This document shows, in pieces, positions 1-7,573 of a DNA stretch of 33,918 nucleotides (the stretch's first letter is position 1; every line of letters starts with the position of its first letter). The DNA is taken from contig JACQFS010000246.1 of NCBI GenBank assembly GCA_016199935.1, forward strand, positions 1-33,918. Direction: 5' to 3'. The position numbers were made by a program, and so were the translations under genes. The notes under the pieces were generated by a model. It was not told where the DNA came from. It saw only the letters and a list, made by a program, of their open reading frames with translations, and searched no databases. Source of the DNA: Verrucomicrobiota bacterium (GTDB lineage Bacteria > Verrucomicrobiota > Verrucomicrobiia > Limisphaerales > JACQFS01).

Positions 1-1427
1 ACGTATTTCTCGGTCAGGTCGGCGGCATACATGATGGCGCCGGCTTTGCCGAGGTTCAGATTGATGTGGAGATCGAACTCGTCCGGCGCGGCGGCGGCGC
101 AGAGTTCCTTGAAGGTCGCCTTCGTCGGCTGGCCGCGCTTGAGCGACCAGAGAATTTTTTTGCCGGCTTGTCCCGCCAAAGCGTCCGACGCGGCGGCGGA
201 CGCACTGTAGCCGATGTCCACCTTGTCCTCGACGACGGTCGCGGCGCTGTAGCCGAGCGCGTCAATGATGCGGCCCCAATTCGGGTCGCCGCCGTGCCAA
301 CTCGTCTTCACGAGCGCGCTGTTCGCCACGGCGCGCGCGGCCGCATCGGCATCCTGAATGGTCTTTGCGCCCACGACGCGAACGGTCACGACGCGGTGAA
401 CGCCCTCGCCCTCGCGCACGATCATCTTGGCGAGTTCGAGACAGACGTGGCTGAGAGCCGATTCAAACAGGTCGGCTTCATCAGATTGCCTCTTAAAGCT
501 TTGGTTGAGCTTTCGTTTCATGCTTGGCGTGAGCTTGAGGCTGTGATCGTGGACGAGGTGAGTGCCGAACCGGGCCAGATCGAAGATTTCGTCATTGCCG
601 GCCAACCCGTTGGCCAGCACAAGGACCGTATCGTTGGTGCTCATGTCGCCGTCCACAGTGATCCGATTGAAGCTCTGTGCTACAGCCCGGTTTAGCATGG
701 GCTGTAGCATTTCGGCCTCGATCGCCACGTCGGTGGTGATGAAGCAGAGCATGGTCGCATGAAACATTCCGAGTTGTTGCTCGAGAGTTAGTCCAGCGAT
801 GGTGGCGGGCCGCGCGCCGGTCGGGCTCATGCCGGGCTGAATCATTCCCGCGCCCTTGCAGATGCCGCCGATGCGCACGGTCTTGCCGCCGAGCTTGAAC
901 TCCACGGCGATTTTCTTCGGCCGCGTGTCGCTGGTCATGATGGCCTCGGCGGCTTCGTCGGCGTGCTCCGGCGCATTGCCGAGCAACTGCGCGGCTTCCG
1001 CGATGCCGGCGCGGACATTTTCCATCGGCATGTTCACGCCGATGCGGCCGGTGCTGCCGACGAGGACTTGCTCCGGCGGCAGGTGGAGTTGCGCGGCGGC
1101 GAGGCGCGTCATTTCGAGCGCGTCCTTCATACCTTGCTTGCCGGTGCACGCATTGGCGTTGCCGGAGTTCACCACGATGGCCTGCGCCTTGCCCTTCTTC
1201 ACGCGTTGCGCGCAGACCTTCACGGGCGCGGCGCAAATCTGGTTCGTCGTGAAAAGCCCGGCGACGGCGGCAGGCACTTCGGAAACGATGAGCGTGAGGT
1301 CGCGCTTCTGGCCCTTGTTGGAACCCTTGCCGGTGCCGAGGCGTTTGATGTCGCAAAAAACGCCCGCGCTCAGAAAACCCTGCGGAGCGACGATGGAGCC
1401 TTCGATGGATTTGAGTTTCACTTTCAT
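1..1427 (-). CDS. argJ: Bifunctional ornithine acetyltransferase / N-acetylglutamate synthase ArgJ (3' end outside window)
   Basis: ArgJ moves the acetyl group from N-acetylornithine to glutamate in the cyclic arginine pathway. The reading frame is open from the ATG at 1427 to the left edge, about 475 codons, and probably lacks only the last 10-15 residues. Visible family motifs are KGAGMIQPGM, the self-cleavage region ATMLCFITTD with Thr225 as the expected nucleophile, TVDGDMSTND, and DPNWGR. The start is the first ATG and follows argC by 40 bp, so the two are probably one operon. The protein is longer than the usual roughly 400 residues: about 23 extra residues lie directly before ATML, and about 28 more follow LANGLAGN, encoded by less G+C-rich DNA near 450-560. 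A 10-bp palindrome at 679-708 lies within the gene. The family call is secure; the effect of the inserts is unknown. Confidence 0.93.
   Translation of the reverse strand, partial: MKVKLKSIEGSIVAPQGFLSAGVFCDIKRLGTGKGSNKGQKRDLTLIVSEVPAAVAGLFTTNQICAAPVKVCAQRVKKGKAQAIVVNSGNANACTGKQGMKDALEMTRLAAAQLHLPPEQVLVGSTGRIGVNMPMENVRAGIAEAAQLLGNAPEHADEAAEAIMTSDTRPKKIAVEFKLGGKTVRIGGICKGAGMIQPGMSPTGARPATIAGLTLEQQLGMFHATMLCFITTDVAIEAEMLQPMLNRAVAQSFNRITVDGDMSTNDTVLVLANGLAGNDEIFDLARFGTHLVHDHSLKLTPSMKRKLNQSFKRQSDEADLFESALSHVCLELAKMIVREGEGVHRVVTVRVVGAKTIQDADAAARAVANSALVKTSWHGGDPNWGRIIDALGYSAATVVEDKVDIGYSASAAASDALAGQAGKKILWSLKRGQPTKATFKELCAAAAPDEFDLHINLNLGKAGAIMYAADLTEKY
679..708. repeat. 10-bp-arm palindrome inside argJ
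   Basis: The arms GCTACAGCCC (679-688) and GGGCTGTAGC (699-708) are perfect complements around a 10-nt spacer. They encode part of the conserved stretch LQPMLNRAVAQ without changing its length relative to other ArgJ proteins as I recall them. Confidence 0.7.
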
Positions 1428-1467
1428 CAGGAGAAAATCTTCCCGCGGATGGCGCGGATCAAACGGA

Positions 1468-2529
1468 TCAGACGAGACCGGCAGTTTCCGGGAAGCCGCA
1501 GAGGATGTTCATGCTCTGCACGGCCTGGCCGCTGGCGCCTTTGACGATGTTGTCCTCGGCGCTCATGACGATGAGCCGGCCAGTGCGCGGGTCGAGCCGC
1601 CACGCGATCTCGACGACGTTGGTGCCGGTGACGTTCTTGGTGTCGGGCAATGCCTTACCTTCGAGCACTCGGACGAACGGTTCGTTCGCGTAGGCGGCCT
1701 GATAGCACGCGGTGATCTGCTCGCCGAGCGCGGCGGCTTCGGTGGCATTGCTGAAATGTTTTTCCGGCGCGAGGTAAAGCGTGGTGAGGATGCCGCGATT
1801 CACCGGGATGAGGTGCGGCGTGAACTGAATCGTGACCTTCTCGCCGGACGCGAGCGAGAGCTGCTCCTCAATTTCGGAAAGGTGCCGGTGCTTGGGCACG
1901 CCGTAGGGGCGCACACTTTCGTTGCACTCGACAAAAAGGTAATCCACCTCCGCCTTGCGGCCCGCACCGCTCACGCCGCTCATCGAGTCGGCGATGATGC
2001 CGGTGGGCTTGATGAGCTTCGCGCGGAGCAGCGGAATGGTCGGGAGCAAAATGCTCGTCGGATAACAGCCCGGCGAGGCGATGAGCGTGGCACCCTTGAT
2101 TTTCGCGCGATGAATTTCCGGGAGGCCATAGACGGACTTCTTCAGCAACTCCGGCGCAGGATGGTCGTGCGCGTAGAAATCTTTGTAAACCTCCGCGCTC
2201 TTGAGCCGGAAGTCGGCACTGAGATCAATCACCGTGCAGCCCGCATTCAGCAACGGCACGGCGAACTCCGCCGCGACGCCGTGCGGCAGCGCAAGGAAGA
2301 CAATGTCCGCCTGCTTCGCGAGCACCTCCGCGTTCGGGTCGCTGAAGCGCAGCGCTTTCGACTTCGGATGGCTGGCGAATTTGGGGAAGACCTGCGCGAC
2401 GGATTGTCCCGCGCTCTGGCGTGACGTGACGGCGACGAGTTCCGCGTGCGGGTGGTTGAGGAGCAACCGCACGAGTTCCTCGCCCGAGTAACCGGACGCA
2501 CCGATGATGGCGACATTTCTAGTTGTCAT
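1468..2529 (-). CDS. argC: N-acetyl-gamma-glutamyl-phosphate reductase
   Basis: ArgC reduces N-acetylglutamyl phosphate to the semialdehyde with NADPH, in the cytoplasm, as the third step of arginine synthesis. The 353-residue protein has the usual length. It shows the nucleotide-binding motif GASGYSGEEL at residues 10-19, the catalytic cysteine in SPGCYPT (Cys155), and the family segments GVSGAGRK and PYGVPKHRH. The ATG at 2529 directly precedes the Rossmann strand, so the start is well placed. argJ follows 40 bp downstream on the same strand; the neighbouring argB/argD genes are not in this window. A repeat of CAGGTTTTC words fills the leader up to one base before the start codon. Confidence 0.96.
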   Translation of the reverse strand: MTTRNVAIIGASGYSGEELVRLLLNHPHAELVAVTSRQSAGQSVAQVFPKFASHPKSKALRFSDPNAEVLAKQADIVFLALPHGVAAEFAVPLLNAGCTVIDLSADFRLKSAEVYKDFYAHDHPAPELLKKSVYGLPEIHRAKIKGATLIASPGCYPTSILLPTIPLLRAKLIKPTGIIADSMSGVSGAGRKAEVDYLFVECNESVRPYGVPKHRHLSEIEEQLSLASGEKVTIQFTPHLIPVNRGILTTLYLAPEKHFSNATEAAALGEQITACYQAAYANEPFVRVLEGKALPDTKNVTGTNVVEIAWRLDPRTGRLIVMSAEDNIVKGASGQAVQSMNILCGFPETAGLV

Positions 2530-2622
2530 GTTTTCAGGTTGTCAGGTTTTCAAGTGGCGAGTCGCGGACCTCGCCGCCGCATAGCCAACCTGAAAACCTG
2601 ATAACTTGAAAACCTGAAAACC
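2530..2622. repeat. Inverted/tandem CAGGTTTTC-word repeat in the argC leader
   Basis: Copies of TTTTCAGGTT and CAGGTTTTCAAGT at 2530-2555 are mirrored by AACCTGAAAACC and ACTTGAAAACCTGAAAAC at 2587-2622. The segment between them contains a smaller palindrome, GGCGAG/CTCGCC. The element fills most of the space between the rpsI terminator and argC, so the argC promoter and leader must lie in or near it. Confidence 0.75.
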
Positions 2623-2640
2623 AAGTTCCGAGTTGAAATG

Positions 2641-2672
2641 AAAAACCCCGCCGGCCTGCGCCAGCGGGGTTT
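2641..2672 (-). terminator. Intrinsic terminator of rplM-rpsI
   Basis: On the minus strand, AAACCCCGC pairs with GCGGGGTTT around a 12-nt loop and runs into TTTTTCATTTC. It lies 18 bp after the rpsI stop codon, as expected for a rho-independent terminator. Confidence 0.85.
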
Positions 2673-2689
2673 GGAAACTTTCGCTTCGC

Positions 2690-3088
2690 TCAACGCTTCG
2701 AGAACTGGAAGCGCTTGCGGGCACCCGGCTGGCCGTATTTCTTGCGCTCCTTCATGCGCGAGTCGCGCGTGAGCAGGCCGTCCTTCTTCAGCGCGGGACG
2801 CAGGTTCGCATCCACCTGAAGCAGGGCGCGGGAGATCCCGTGCCGGGACGCGCCCGCCTGGCCGACGGGGCCGCCGCCGTTGACGTTGATCCGCACGTTG
2901 AACTTGCCGGCGGTTTCGGTGAGCGTCAGCGGACGCAGCACCAGACCGCGGAGGTTGTCGGTGGGAAAATAATTTTCAAACGCGCGGCCGTTGACGGTGA
3001 TCTTGCCTTCGCCCGCGGCGAGACGCACCCGCGCGACGGAGGTCTTGCGCCGGCCGGTGCCGAGGAATTCCTGAAGTTTGGTAGCCAT
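2690..3088 (-). CDS. rpsI: 30S ribosomal protein S9
   Basis: This is a structural protein of the small ribosomal subunit. The 132-residue product has the usual S9 length. It starts with [14 protein letters not shown], has the conserved centre [20 protein letters not shown], and ends in the typical [17 protein letters not shown] tail whose last residues reach the ribosomal P site. It follows rplM by 21 bp, the standard bacterial L13-S9 order, and is followed by a strong terminator. Confidence 0.98.
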   Translation of the reverse strand: MATKLQEFLGTGRRKTSVARVRLAAGEGKITVNGRAFENYFPTDNLRGLVLRPLTLTETAGKFNVRINVNGGGPVGQAGASRHGISRALLQVDANLRPALKKDGLLTRDSRMKERKKYGQPGARKRFQFSKR

Positions 3089-3109
3089 GCTGTGTGGGTT
3101 GGGATGAAA

Positions 3110-3544
3110 TCAGTTCGCGAGCGCGACCGACGCCGGGCCCTGCGCCTGGTGCGGGTGCTTGTCACCCTTGTAAACTTTCAACTTCGTGATGAGCTGCCGG
3201 CCGAGGCGGCCCTTGGGCATCATGCCCCAGACGGCCTTCTCGATGAGCAACTCGGGCCGGCGCTCGCGGCGGTGGGCGACGGTCTCGTATTTCTCGCCGC
3301 CCTTCCAGCCGGAGTAGGTCATGTATTCCTTGTCCGTCTCCTTCTTGCCGGTGACGCGCACCTTTTCAGCGTTGATCACGACCACGAAGTCGCCCGCATC
3401 CCAGAAGGGCGTGAAGATGGGCTTGTGCTTGCCGCGCAGCAGTTGGGCGACCTTGGTGGCGAGGCGGCCCAGCACGGCGCCATTGGCATCCACCACGAGC
3501 CACTTCCGCTGTTGCAAATAATCTTTCGGCAGAAACGTTTTCAT
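3110..3544 (-). CDS. rplM: 50S ribosomal protein L13
   Basis: L13 is an early-assembling protein of the large ribosomal subunit. The 144-residue product has the family features in order: RKWLVVDANGAVLGRLAT near the N-terminus, GDFVVVINAEKVRVTGKK, and the segment AVWGMMPKGRLGRQLITKLKVY. It is the first gene of the rplM-rpsI operon. A plausible promoter lies 25-50 bp upstream. There is no clear Shine-Dalgarno sequence before the ATG, which is common in this window. Confidence 0.98.
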   Translation of the reverse strand: MKTFLPKDYLQQRKWLVVDANGAVLGRLATKVAQLLRGKHKPIFTPFWDAGDFVVVINAEKVRVTGKKETDKEYMTYSGWKGGEKYETVAHRRERRPELLIEKAVWGMMPKGRLGRQLITKLKVYKGDKHPHQAQGPASVALAN

Positions 3545-3569
3545 CGAAATTTCCGTTTAAGGAGCGGCG

Positions 3570-3597
3570 AACGTAGCAAAGGAGCAGGGCAAGTCAA
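3570..3597 (-). promoter_or_regulatory. Putative sigma-70-type promoter of rplM-rpsI
   Basis: On the minus strand TTGACT (3597-3592) and TACGTT (3575-3570) are separated by 16 nt and lie just upstream of the rplM start at 3544. The -35 box is close to consensus and the -10 box is weak. Confidence 0.45.
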
Positions 3598-3665
3598 CAG
3601 GGTTTTGGGACAAACGCGGAAGCACTGCCGAACCGCGCCGCCGCGTCCGCCGACACCCCGCGCTT

Positions 3666-3694
3666 TTGACATTCCCCCGCCGTTCTTCTAGCGT
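3666..3694 (+). promoter_or_regulatory. Putative promoter of hisD
   Basis: A perfect TTGACA (3666-3671) is followed after 17 nt by TAGCGT (3689-3694), which matches the -10 consensus in three positions. The expected start of transcription would be only a few bases before the hisD ATG at 3704, giving a nearly leaderless mRNA. No Shine-Dalgarno sequence is visible. Confidence 0.4.
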
Positions 3695-3703
3695 CCGCGC
3701 CGC

Positions 3704-5002
3704 ATGAACGTCCTCCGGCACACCGACGCGGATTTCGCGGGCCGCCTCGCGCAACTCGCCGCGGCGTCGAGCCTCTTCGACCCCGCCATCGAGCAGCGCG
3801 CGCGCGACATCGTCGAGGCCGTGCGCACGCGCGGCGACGCGGCGCTGCTGGAATTCACCGAGCGCTTCGATGGCGCGAAGCTCACGGCCGAACAACTCGC
3901 CGTGACCTCCGCGGAAAGCTTCGCCGCCTCCGTGCGGGCCGACGACGCCCTGCGCGCCGCCGTGACCGAGGCGGAGAAAAACATCGCGGCCTTTGCGCGC
4001 AAGTCGCGCCGGAAAAACTGGCGGATGAAAAATTCCCACGGCGCGACGGTCGGCGAGAAGTTCGATCCGTTTCAACGCGTCGGCATCTACATCCCCGGCG
4101 GCACCGCGCCGCTGGCCTCGACGGCGCTGATGACCATCACGCTCGCGAAGGTCGCGGGCTGCCGCGAGATCGTCGTCTGCACGCCGTGCGGGCGCGACGG
4201 TTCGATCAACTCCGCGCTCCTCTTCGCCGCGCGCGCGGCGGGGGCAACGGAGATTTACCGGCTCGGCGGCGCGCAGGCCATCGCGGCGCTCGCGCTCGGC
4301 ACGGCGACGATCCGACGCGTGCAGAAAATTTTCGGCCCGGGCAACGCCTACGTCGTCGCGGCCAAGCGCCTGCTGTTCGGCCACGTCGCGATTGACCTGC
4401 TGCCCGGACCCAGCGAAGTGCTCGTGCTCGCGGACGACACGGCGGACGCGAAGTTCGCCGCGGCCGATTTGCTCGCGCAGGCCGAGCACGGCTCCGGCCA
4501 CGAGCGCGTGTGGCTCGTCACGCCCTCGGCGAAATTTCTGAAGGCGGTGCAGAAGGAAATCGCGCGGCAGCTTCCGAAGCTCTCGCGCCGCGAGTTCATC
4601 CAGCGCGCGCTCGACGCGAACGGCTGGCTCATCCAGGTGAAGTCGCTCGCCGACGGCGTGGCCCTCGTGAATCGCCTCGCGCCGGAGCATTGCGAAGTGA
4701 CGACGCGCGGCGCGCGCGAGTTGAGCCAGGGCATCGTGACGGCGGGCGCGATCTTCCTCGGCAACTATTCGCCGACGGTGCTGGGCGATTACGTCGCCGG
4801 TCCCAGCCACACGCTGCCGACCGGCGGCGCGGGCGCGAGCTTCGCCGGCCTGACCGTGGACCAGTTTCAACGCCGCACGAGCGTGGTGGAATACACCAAG
4901 CCGTCGCTCAAGAAGGCGCTCGGCGCGGTGCGGAAGTTTGCCGAACTGGAAGGGCTGGATGCGCACGGCCGCTCGGCCACGATCAGGACGGAGGGCAAAT
5001 GA
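3704..5002 (+). CDS. hisD: Histidinol dehydrogenase
   Basis: HisD oxidises L-histidinol to L-histidine in two NAD-dependent steps, ending histidine synthesis. The 432-residue protein is full length. It shows the GGTAPLAST and GPGNAYV segments, the zinc ligands Gln259 and His262 in LAQAEHGSGH, the catalytic pair in APEHCEV (Glu328-His329), Asp362 in GDYVAGPSHTLPTGG, and a C-terminal His421. The start is the first ATG of the frame and agrees with the family N-terminus. Its TGA overlaps the ATG of hisC (ATGA), so the two are translationally coupled. Confidence 0.97.
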   Translation: MNVLRHTDADFAGRLAQLAAASSLFDPAIEQRARDIVEAVRTRGDAALLEFTERFDGAKLTAEQLAVTSAESFAASVRADDALRAAVTEAEKNIAAFARKSRRKNWRMKNSHGATVGEKFDPFQRVGIYIPGGTAPLASTALMTITLAKVAGCREIVVCTPCGRDGSINSALLFAARAAGATEIYRLGGAQAIAALALGTATIRRVQKIFGPGNAYVVAAKRLLFGHVAIDLLPGPSEVLVLADDTADAKFAAADLLAQAEHGSGHERVWLVTPSAKFLKAVQKEIARQLPKLSRREFIQRALDANGWLIQVKSLADGVALVNRLAPEHCEVTTRGARELSQGIVTAGAIFLGNYSPTVLGDYVAGPSHTLPTGGAGASFAGLTVDQFQRRTSVVEYTKPSLKKALGAVRKFAELEGLDAHGRSATIRTEGK

Positions 5003-6138
5003 AGCTCATCCGTCCGCTCGTGCGCAAGTTGCACGCCTACGTCCCCGGCGAGCAGCCGAAGATCAAGGGCCTCATCAAACTCAACACGAACGAGAATCCC
5101 TACCCGCCCTCGCCGAGGGTGCTGCGCGCCGTGCAGGCGGCGGTGGATAGCCGGCTGCGGCTGTATCCGAACCCGACGGCGCAGGCGTTGCGCGAGCGGC
5201 TCGCGAAACATCATGGGTGCAAAGCGGAGAACATCATCGTCGGCAACGGCTCGGATGAATTGCTCGCGCTGGCGGTGCGGGCGTTTGTGGAGCCGGAGGG
5301 ACGAGCTCCGCGAGTCCCCGATAAGAAAATGTCAGGGACTCGCGGAGCTCGTCCCTCCGAGACTGTTCAGTATTTCACCCCGAGCTACTCGCTCTATCCC
5401 GTGCTCGCGGACATCCACGGAGCGGCGAAGAACGCGGTGCCGCTCGGCGCGGATTTCTCGCTGCCGTCGGTCGCGGAGCTGCGTCGTGGCGGTCAGTGGG
5501 ATTTCCGCGCGGCGCTCACGCTGGTCACCACGCCGAATGCGCCGAGCGGCACGGGCTACGCCACGACGCAGTTGGAAAAACTCTGCCGCGCGCAGCAGGG
5601 CGTCGTGGTGCTCGACGAGGCTTACGTGGATTTCGCGAAGGAGCACGCGCTCAGGCTCGCGCTGAAGTTTCCGCACGTCATCGTGTCGCGGACGTTCAGC
5701 AAGGCCTACTCGCTGTGCTTTCAGCGCATCGGCTACTTCATCGGCCATCCGGAACTCATTGCCGCGCTGGACAAGATTCGCGACAGCTACAATGTCAACG
5801 GCCTCGGCCAGGTCGCCGCGCTGGCGACGCTCGATGACCTTGGTTATTACCGCGCGAACTTCCGCCGCATCGTGGCCACGCGCGAACGCACGGCGGCGGC
5901 GCTGGGCGCGCTGGGCTTCGAGGTGTTGCCGAGCCAGACGAATTTCCTCCTCGCGCGCCCGCCGCGTTTCGTAGCCGAGGCGTGGTTGCAAAAACTCCGC
6001 GCGCGCAAAATTCTCGTGCGCTGGTTCAGCTCGCCCGAGGTCCGCGACTTCCTCCGCCTCACCATCGGCGCCGACGCGGAGATGGACGCGCTGCTGCGCG
6101 CGGCGCGCAATATCCTCGACGGTCCGGCGTCCGCGTGA
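4999..6138 (+). CDS. hisC: Histidinol-phosphate aminotransferase with an in-frame palindromic insert
   Basis: HisC is a PLP enzyme that transaminates imidazole-acetol phosphate to histidinol phosphate. The 379-residue frame begins at the ATG overlapping the hisD stop; an earlier in-frame start inside hisD is not plausible. Family features are LNTNENPYPPSP, GNGSDELL, TPNAPSGT, DEAYVDF and the PLP lysine Lys235 in SRTFSKAYSL. Residues about 99-121 (EGRAPRVPDKK and following) are encoded by a perfect 25-bp inverted repeat at 5294-5359 and have no counterpart in the usual FVEPGD...TPTY region. The insert is 66 bp, so the frame is kept and the enzyme may remain active. The TGA stop directly precedes a half copy of another repeat at 6139. 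Confidence 0.95.
   Translation: MKLIRPLVRKLHAYVPGEQPKIKGLIKLNTNENPYPPSPRVLRAVQAAVDSRLRLYPNPTAQALRERLAKHHGCKAENIIVGNGSDELLALAVRAFVEPEGRAPRVPDKKMSGTRGARPSETVQYFTPSYSLYPVLADIHGAAKNAVPLGADFSLPSVAELRRGGQWDFRAALTLVTTPNAPSGTGYATTQLEKLCRAQQGVVVLDEAYVDFAKEHALRLALKFPHVIVSRTFSKAYSLCFQRIGYFIGHPELIAALDKIRDSYNVNGLGQVAALATLDDLGYYRANFRRIVATRERTAAALGALGFEVLPSQTNFLLARPPRFVAEAWLQKLRARKILVRWFSSPEVRDFLRLTIGADAEMDALLRAARNILDGPASA
5294..5359. repeat. 66-bp inverted-repeat element inside hisC (REPIN-like)
   Basis: Two perfect 25-bp arms, 5294-5318 and 5335-5359, flank a 16-nt spacer. The outer ends read CGGAGGGACGAG. Each arm can itself fold: GGGAC pairs with GTCCC and GC with GC, separated by tandem GA/GA mismatches. 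The length is a multiple of three and both strands of the arm are open in the hisC frame. No clear target-site duplication is seen. Confidence 0.95.
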
Positions 6139-6155
6139 GGTGGGGTGAGACTCCG
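6139..6155. repeat. Solo half-copy of the GGTGGGG-type repeat
   Basis: GGTGGGGTGAGACTCCG matches the tip of the element at 18114 (GGTGGGGCGAGACTCTG) in 15 of 17 positions, but no inverted partner follows. It begins on the first base after the hisC stop codon. Confidence 0.55.
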
Positions 6156-6278
6156 GTTTCGGTTTGCAGGCTTGACCTCGCGTCGCCGCGCACCACACTG
6201 GCGCGCAGAATTCCGCGGCGGACCGGACGCGACGCGGCCGCCGGGGGGAGTTTCCGAAACGACACGAACCAACGCGCT

Positions 6279-6848
6279 GTGTATCTCGAATTTTACGGCC
6301 TGAGAGAGGCACCATTCACCATCACGCCCAATCCGCGCTTCCTGTTCTTCAGCGCGAAGCATCGCGAGGCGTTCAACCACCTCCTCTACGGCATCCGCGA
6401 GCGCAAGGGTTTCGTCCAGCTCACCGGCGAGGTCGGCGCCGGCAAGACCACGCTCTGCCGCGCGATCCTCGACGAGCTCGGTCCCAGCTTCTCCACCGCC
6501 GTCATCCTCAACCCCGTGCTCGACGCCAACGATCTCATCAAGGCCATCGCGATGGAATACGGCTTGGTCGTGCGCGGGCTGGAGCGACTCGAGCTGCGCC
6601 CGCTGCGTCGTAATGAAATTGGACAGTATGTCCAGCATCGCCTCCAGACCGCCGGCTCCACGGGCGGGCCGTTCTTCACCTTCCCGGCGCTCTGGCGCCT
6701 GTATACATACAGCGGCGGCGTGCCCCGGCTCCTCAACGCCCTTTGCGACAAATGTCTTTTGGCAGGCTTCGTGCATCAGACCAATGTGATCAACTTCCGC
6801 CTGGTCGGTCAGGCCATGCGGGAGCTTGAAGGTCACATTGAAGTATGA
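6279..6848 (+). CDS. ExeA/GspA-like ATPase, internally shortened, without Walker B
   Basis: Members of this family are AAA+ ATPases that help place or assemble type II secretion or pilus machinery. The 189-residue product starts at a GTG (6279); upstream residues do not fit the family, whose proteins begin MYLEFYGL..PF. Residues 1-95 match well: YGLREAPFTITPNPRF, then Walker A GEVGAGKT at 50-57. Residues after about 100 match the family C-terminus (LELRPL, YVQHRLQTAGS, YSGGVPRLLNALCDKCLL). The roughly 95 residues normally between, with the IIDEAQ Walker B, sensor and GQPEL segments, are absent, without a frameshift. The stop overlaps the ATG of the next gene (ATGA). It may be a non-hydrolysing relic; an assembly deletion is also possible. 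Confidence 0.82.
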   Translation: MYLEFYGLREAPFTITPNPRFLFFSAKHREAFNHLLYGIRERKGFVQLTGEVGAGKTTLCRAILDELGPSFSTAVILNPVLDANDLIKAIAMEYGLVVRGLERLELRPLRRNEIGQYVQHRLQTAGSTGGPFFTFPALWRLYTYSGGVPRLLNALCDKCLLAGFVHQTNVINFRLVGQAMRELEGHIEV

Positions 6849-7474
6849 GCCTGATCAACGAAGCCCTCAAACAAGCCAGCCAAGTCCAGCCCGTCGCGCC
6901 GCAGCACCCCGCGCCCCGCGCCATGGGCGTGCTGCACCACGCGCGCCACGAGGAACGCCGCCCCGCGTGGATCGCGCTCGTCGTCCTCCCCTTTGCGCTC
7001 ACCGTCGTGCTCCTGCTCGCCGCCTTCTTTCTGCGCGAATGGTGGATGAGCGGTGAGCACCGCGACGCCTCGGCGGAACCGGCCGCGCCCACCGCCGCCG
7101 CGAAAACCGGGACCGCTCCCGCCTTCTCCACTCCCACTCCGTCCGCCGCCGCGGTGACCGCCCCGACGACGTCCCCTGAGTCATTTGTGCCGAAGGTCGA
7201 GGACGCCGCGCCGCGAGACCTCCAGTCCAACGACGGGGAAATCGCCGACGCCTCCGGCACGCTGATCGTCGAGCCGGCCGCGCCGGTGGCGAAACCCGCG
7301 CCCACGTTCAAGCTTCAGGGCATCACCTACAGTGCCGCCTCCTCCTCCGCGCTCATCAACGGCGCGTTCGTCTTCGTCGGCGACGAGGTGAATGGCGCGA
7401 CCGTGGCGAAGATCGAGCGGCAGAGCGTCACCCTCCAGTTCGACGGCGAACTCAAGGTGCTGAAGATGCACTGA
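6845..7474 (+). CDS. GspB-like membrane protein
   Basis: GspB/ExeB proteins span the inner membrane and work with the GspA/ExeA ATPase in type II secretion. The 209-residue product begins MSLINEALKQA, a typical cytoplasmic start for this group. It has one membrane segment at about 42-63 (WIALVVLPFALTVVLLLAAF), a long Ala/Pro/Thr-rich linker in the periplasm, and a C-terminal domain from about 155 with the pattern FKLQGITYS..ALINGAFVFVGDEV. Overlap with the ATPase gene by 4 bp supports a functional pair. A repeat element begins 6 bp after the stop. Confidence 0.8.
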   Translation: MSLINEALKQASQVQPVAPQHPAPRAMGVLHHARHEERRPAWIALVVLPFALTVVLLLAAFFLREWWMSGEHRDASAEPAAPTAAAKTGTAPAFSTPTPSAAAVTAPTTSPESFVPKVEDAAPRDLQSNDGEIADASGTLIVEPAAPVAKPAPTFKLQGITYSAASSSALINGAFVFVGDEVNGATVAKIERQSVTLQFDGELKVLKMH

Positions 7475-7480
7475 GCGCCG

Positions 7481-7567
7481 GGTAGGGCGCGCTGTCCTCA
7501 GCGCGCCGCGGACAGGCCGGACGCTTTCGTTGACATCGCGGCGCGGGGAGGACACCGCTGCCCTACC
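7481..7567. repeat. Imperfect inverted-repeat element (REPIN-like)
   Basis: Arms 7481-7510 and 7537-7567 both begin GGTAGGGC when read inward and pair over about 30 bp with a few mismatches. Each arm has its own hairpin potential, as in GCGCGCTG/CAGCGCGC on the left. The element lies between the GspB-like gene and the CPBP protease gene, on the same strand as both. Confidence 0.85.
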
Positions 7568-7573
7568 ACCCTT

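Noticed and set aside
592-1356. A 254-codon minus-strand frame in the argJ region
   Set aside because: Its translation is a run of His/Arg with no motif; the true argJ frame is offset and runs off the window.
3557-4966. A 469-codon minus-strand frame opposite hisD
   Set aside because: It is a shadow of hisD codon bias; hisD carries all catalytic residues.
5294-5359. Insertion sequence in hisC
   Set aside because: It is only 66 bp, has no transposase frame, and shows no clear target duplication.
6172-6200. Promoter for the ExeA-like gene (TTGACC with ACACTG after 17 nt)
   Set aside because: The -10 match is too poor to support a call.
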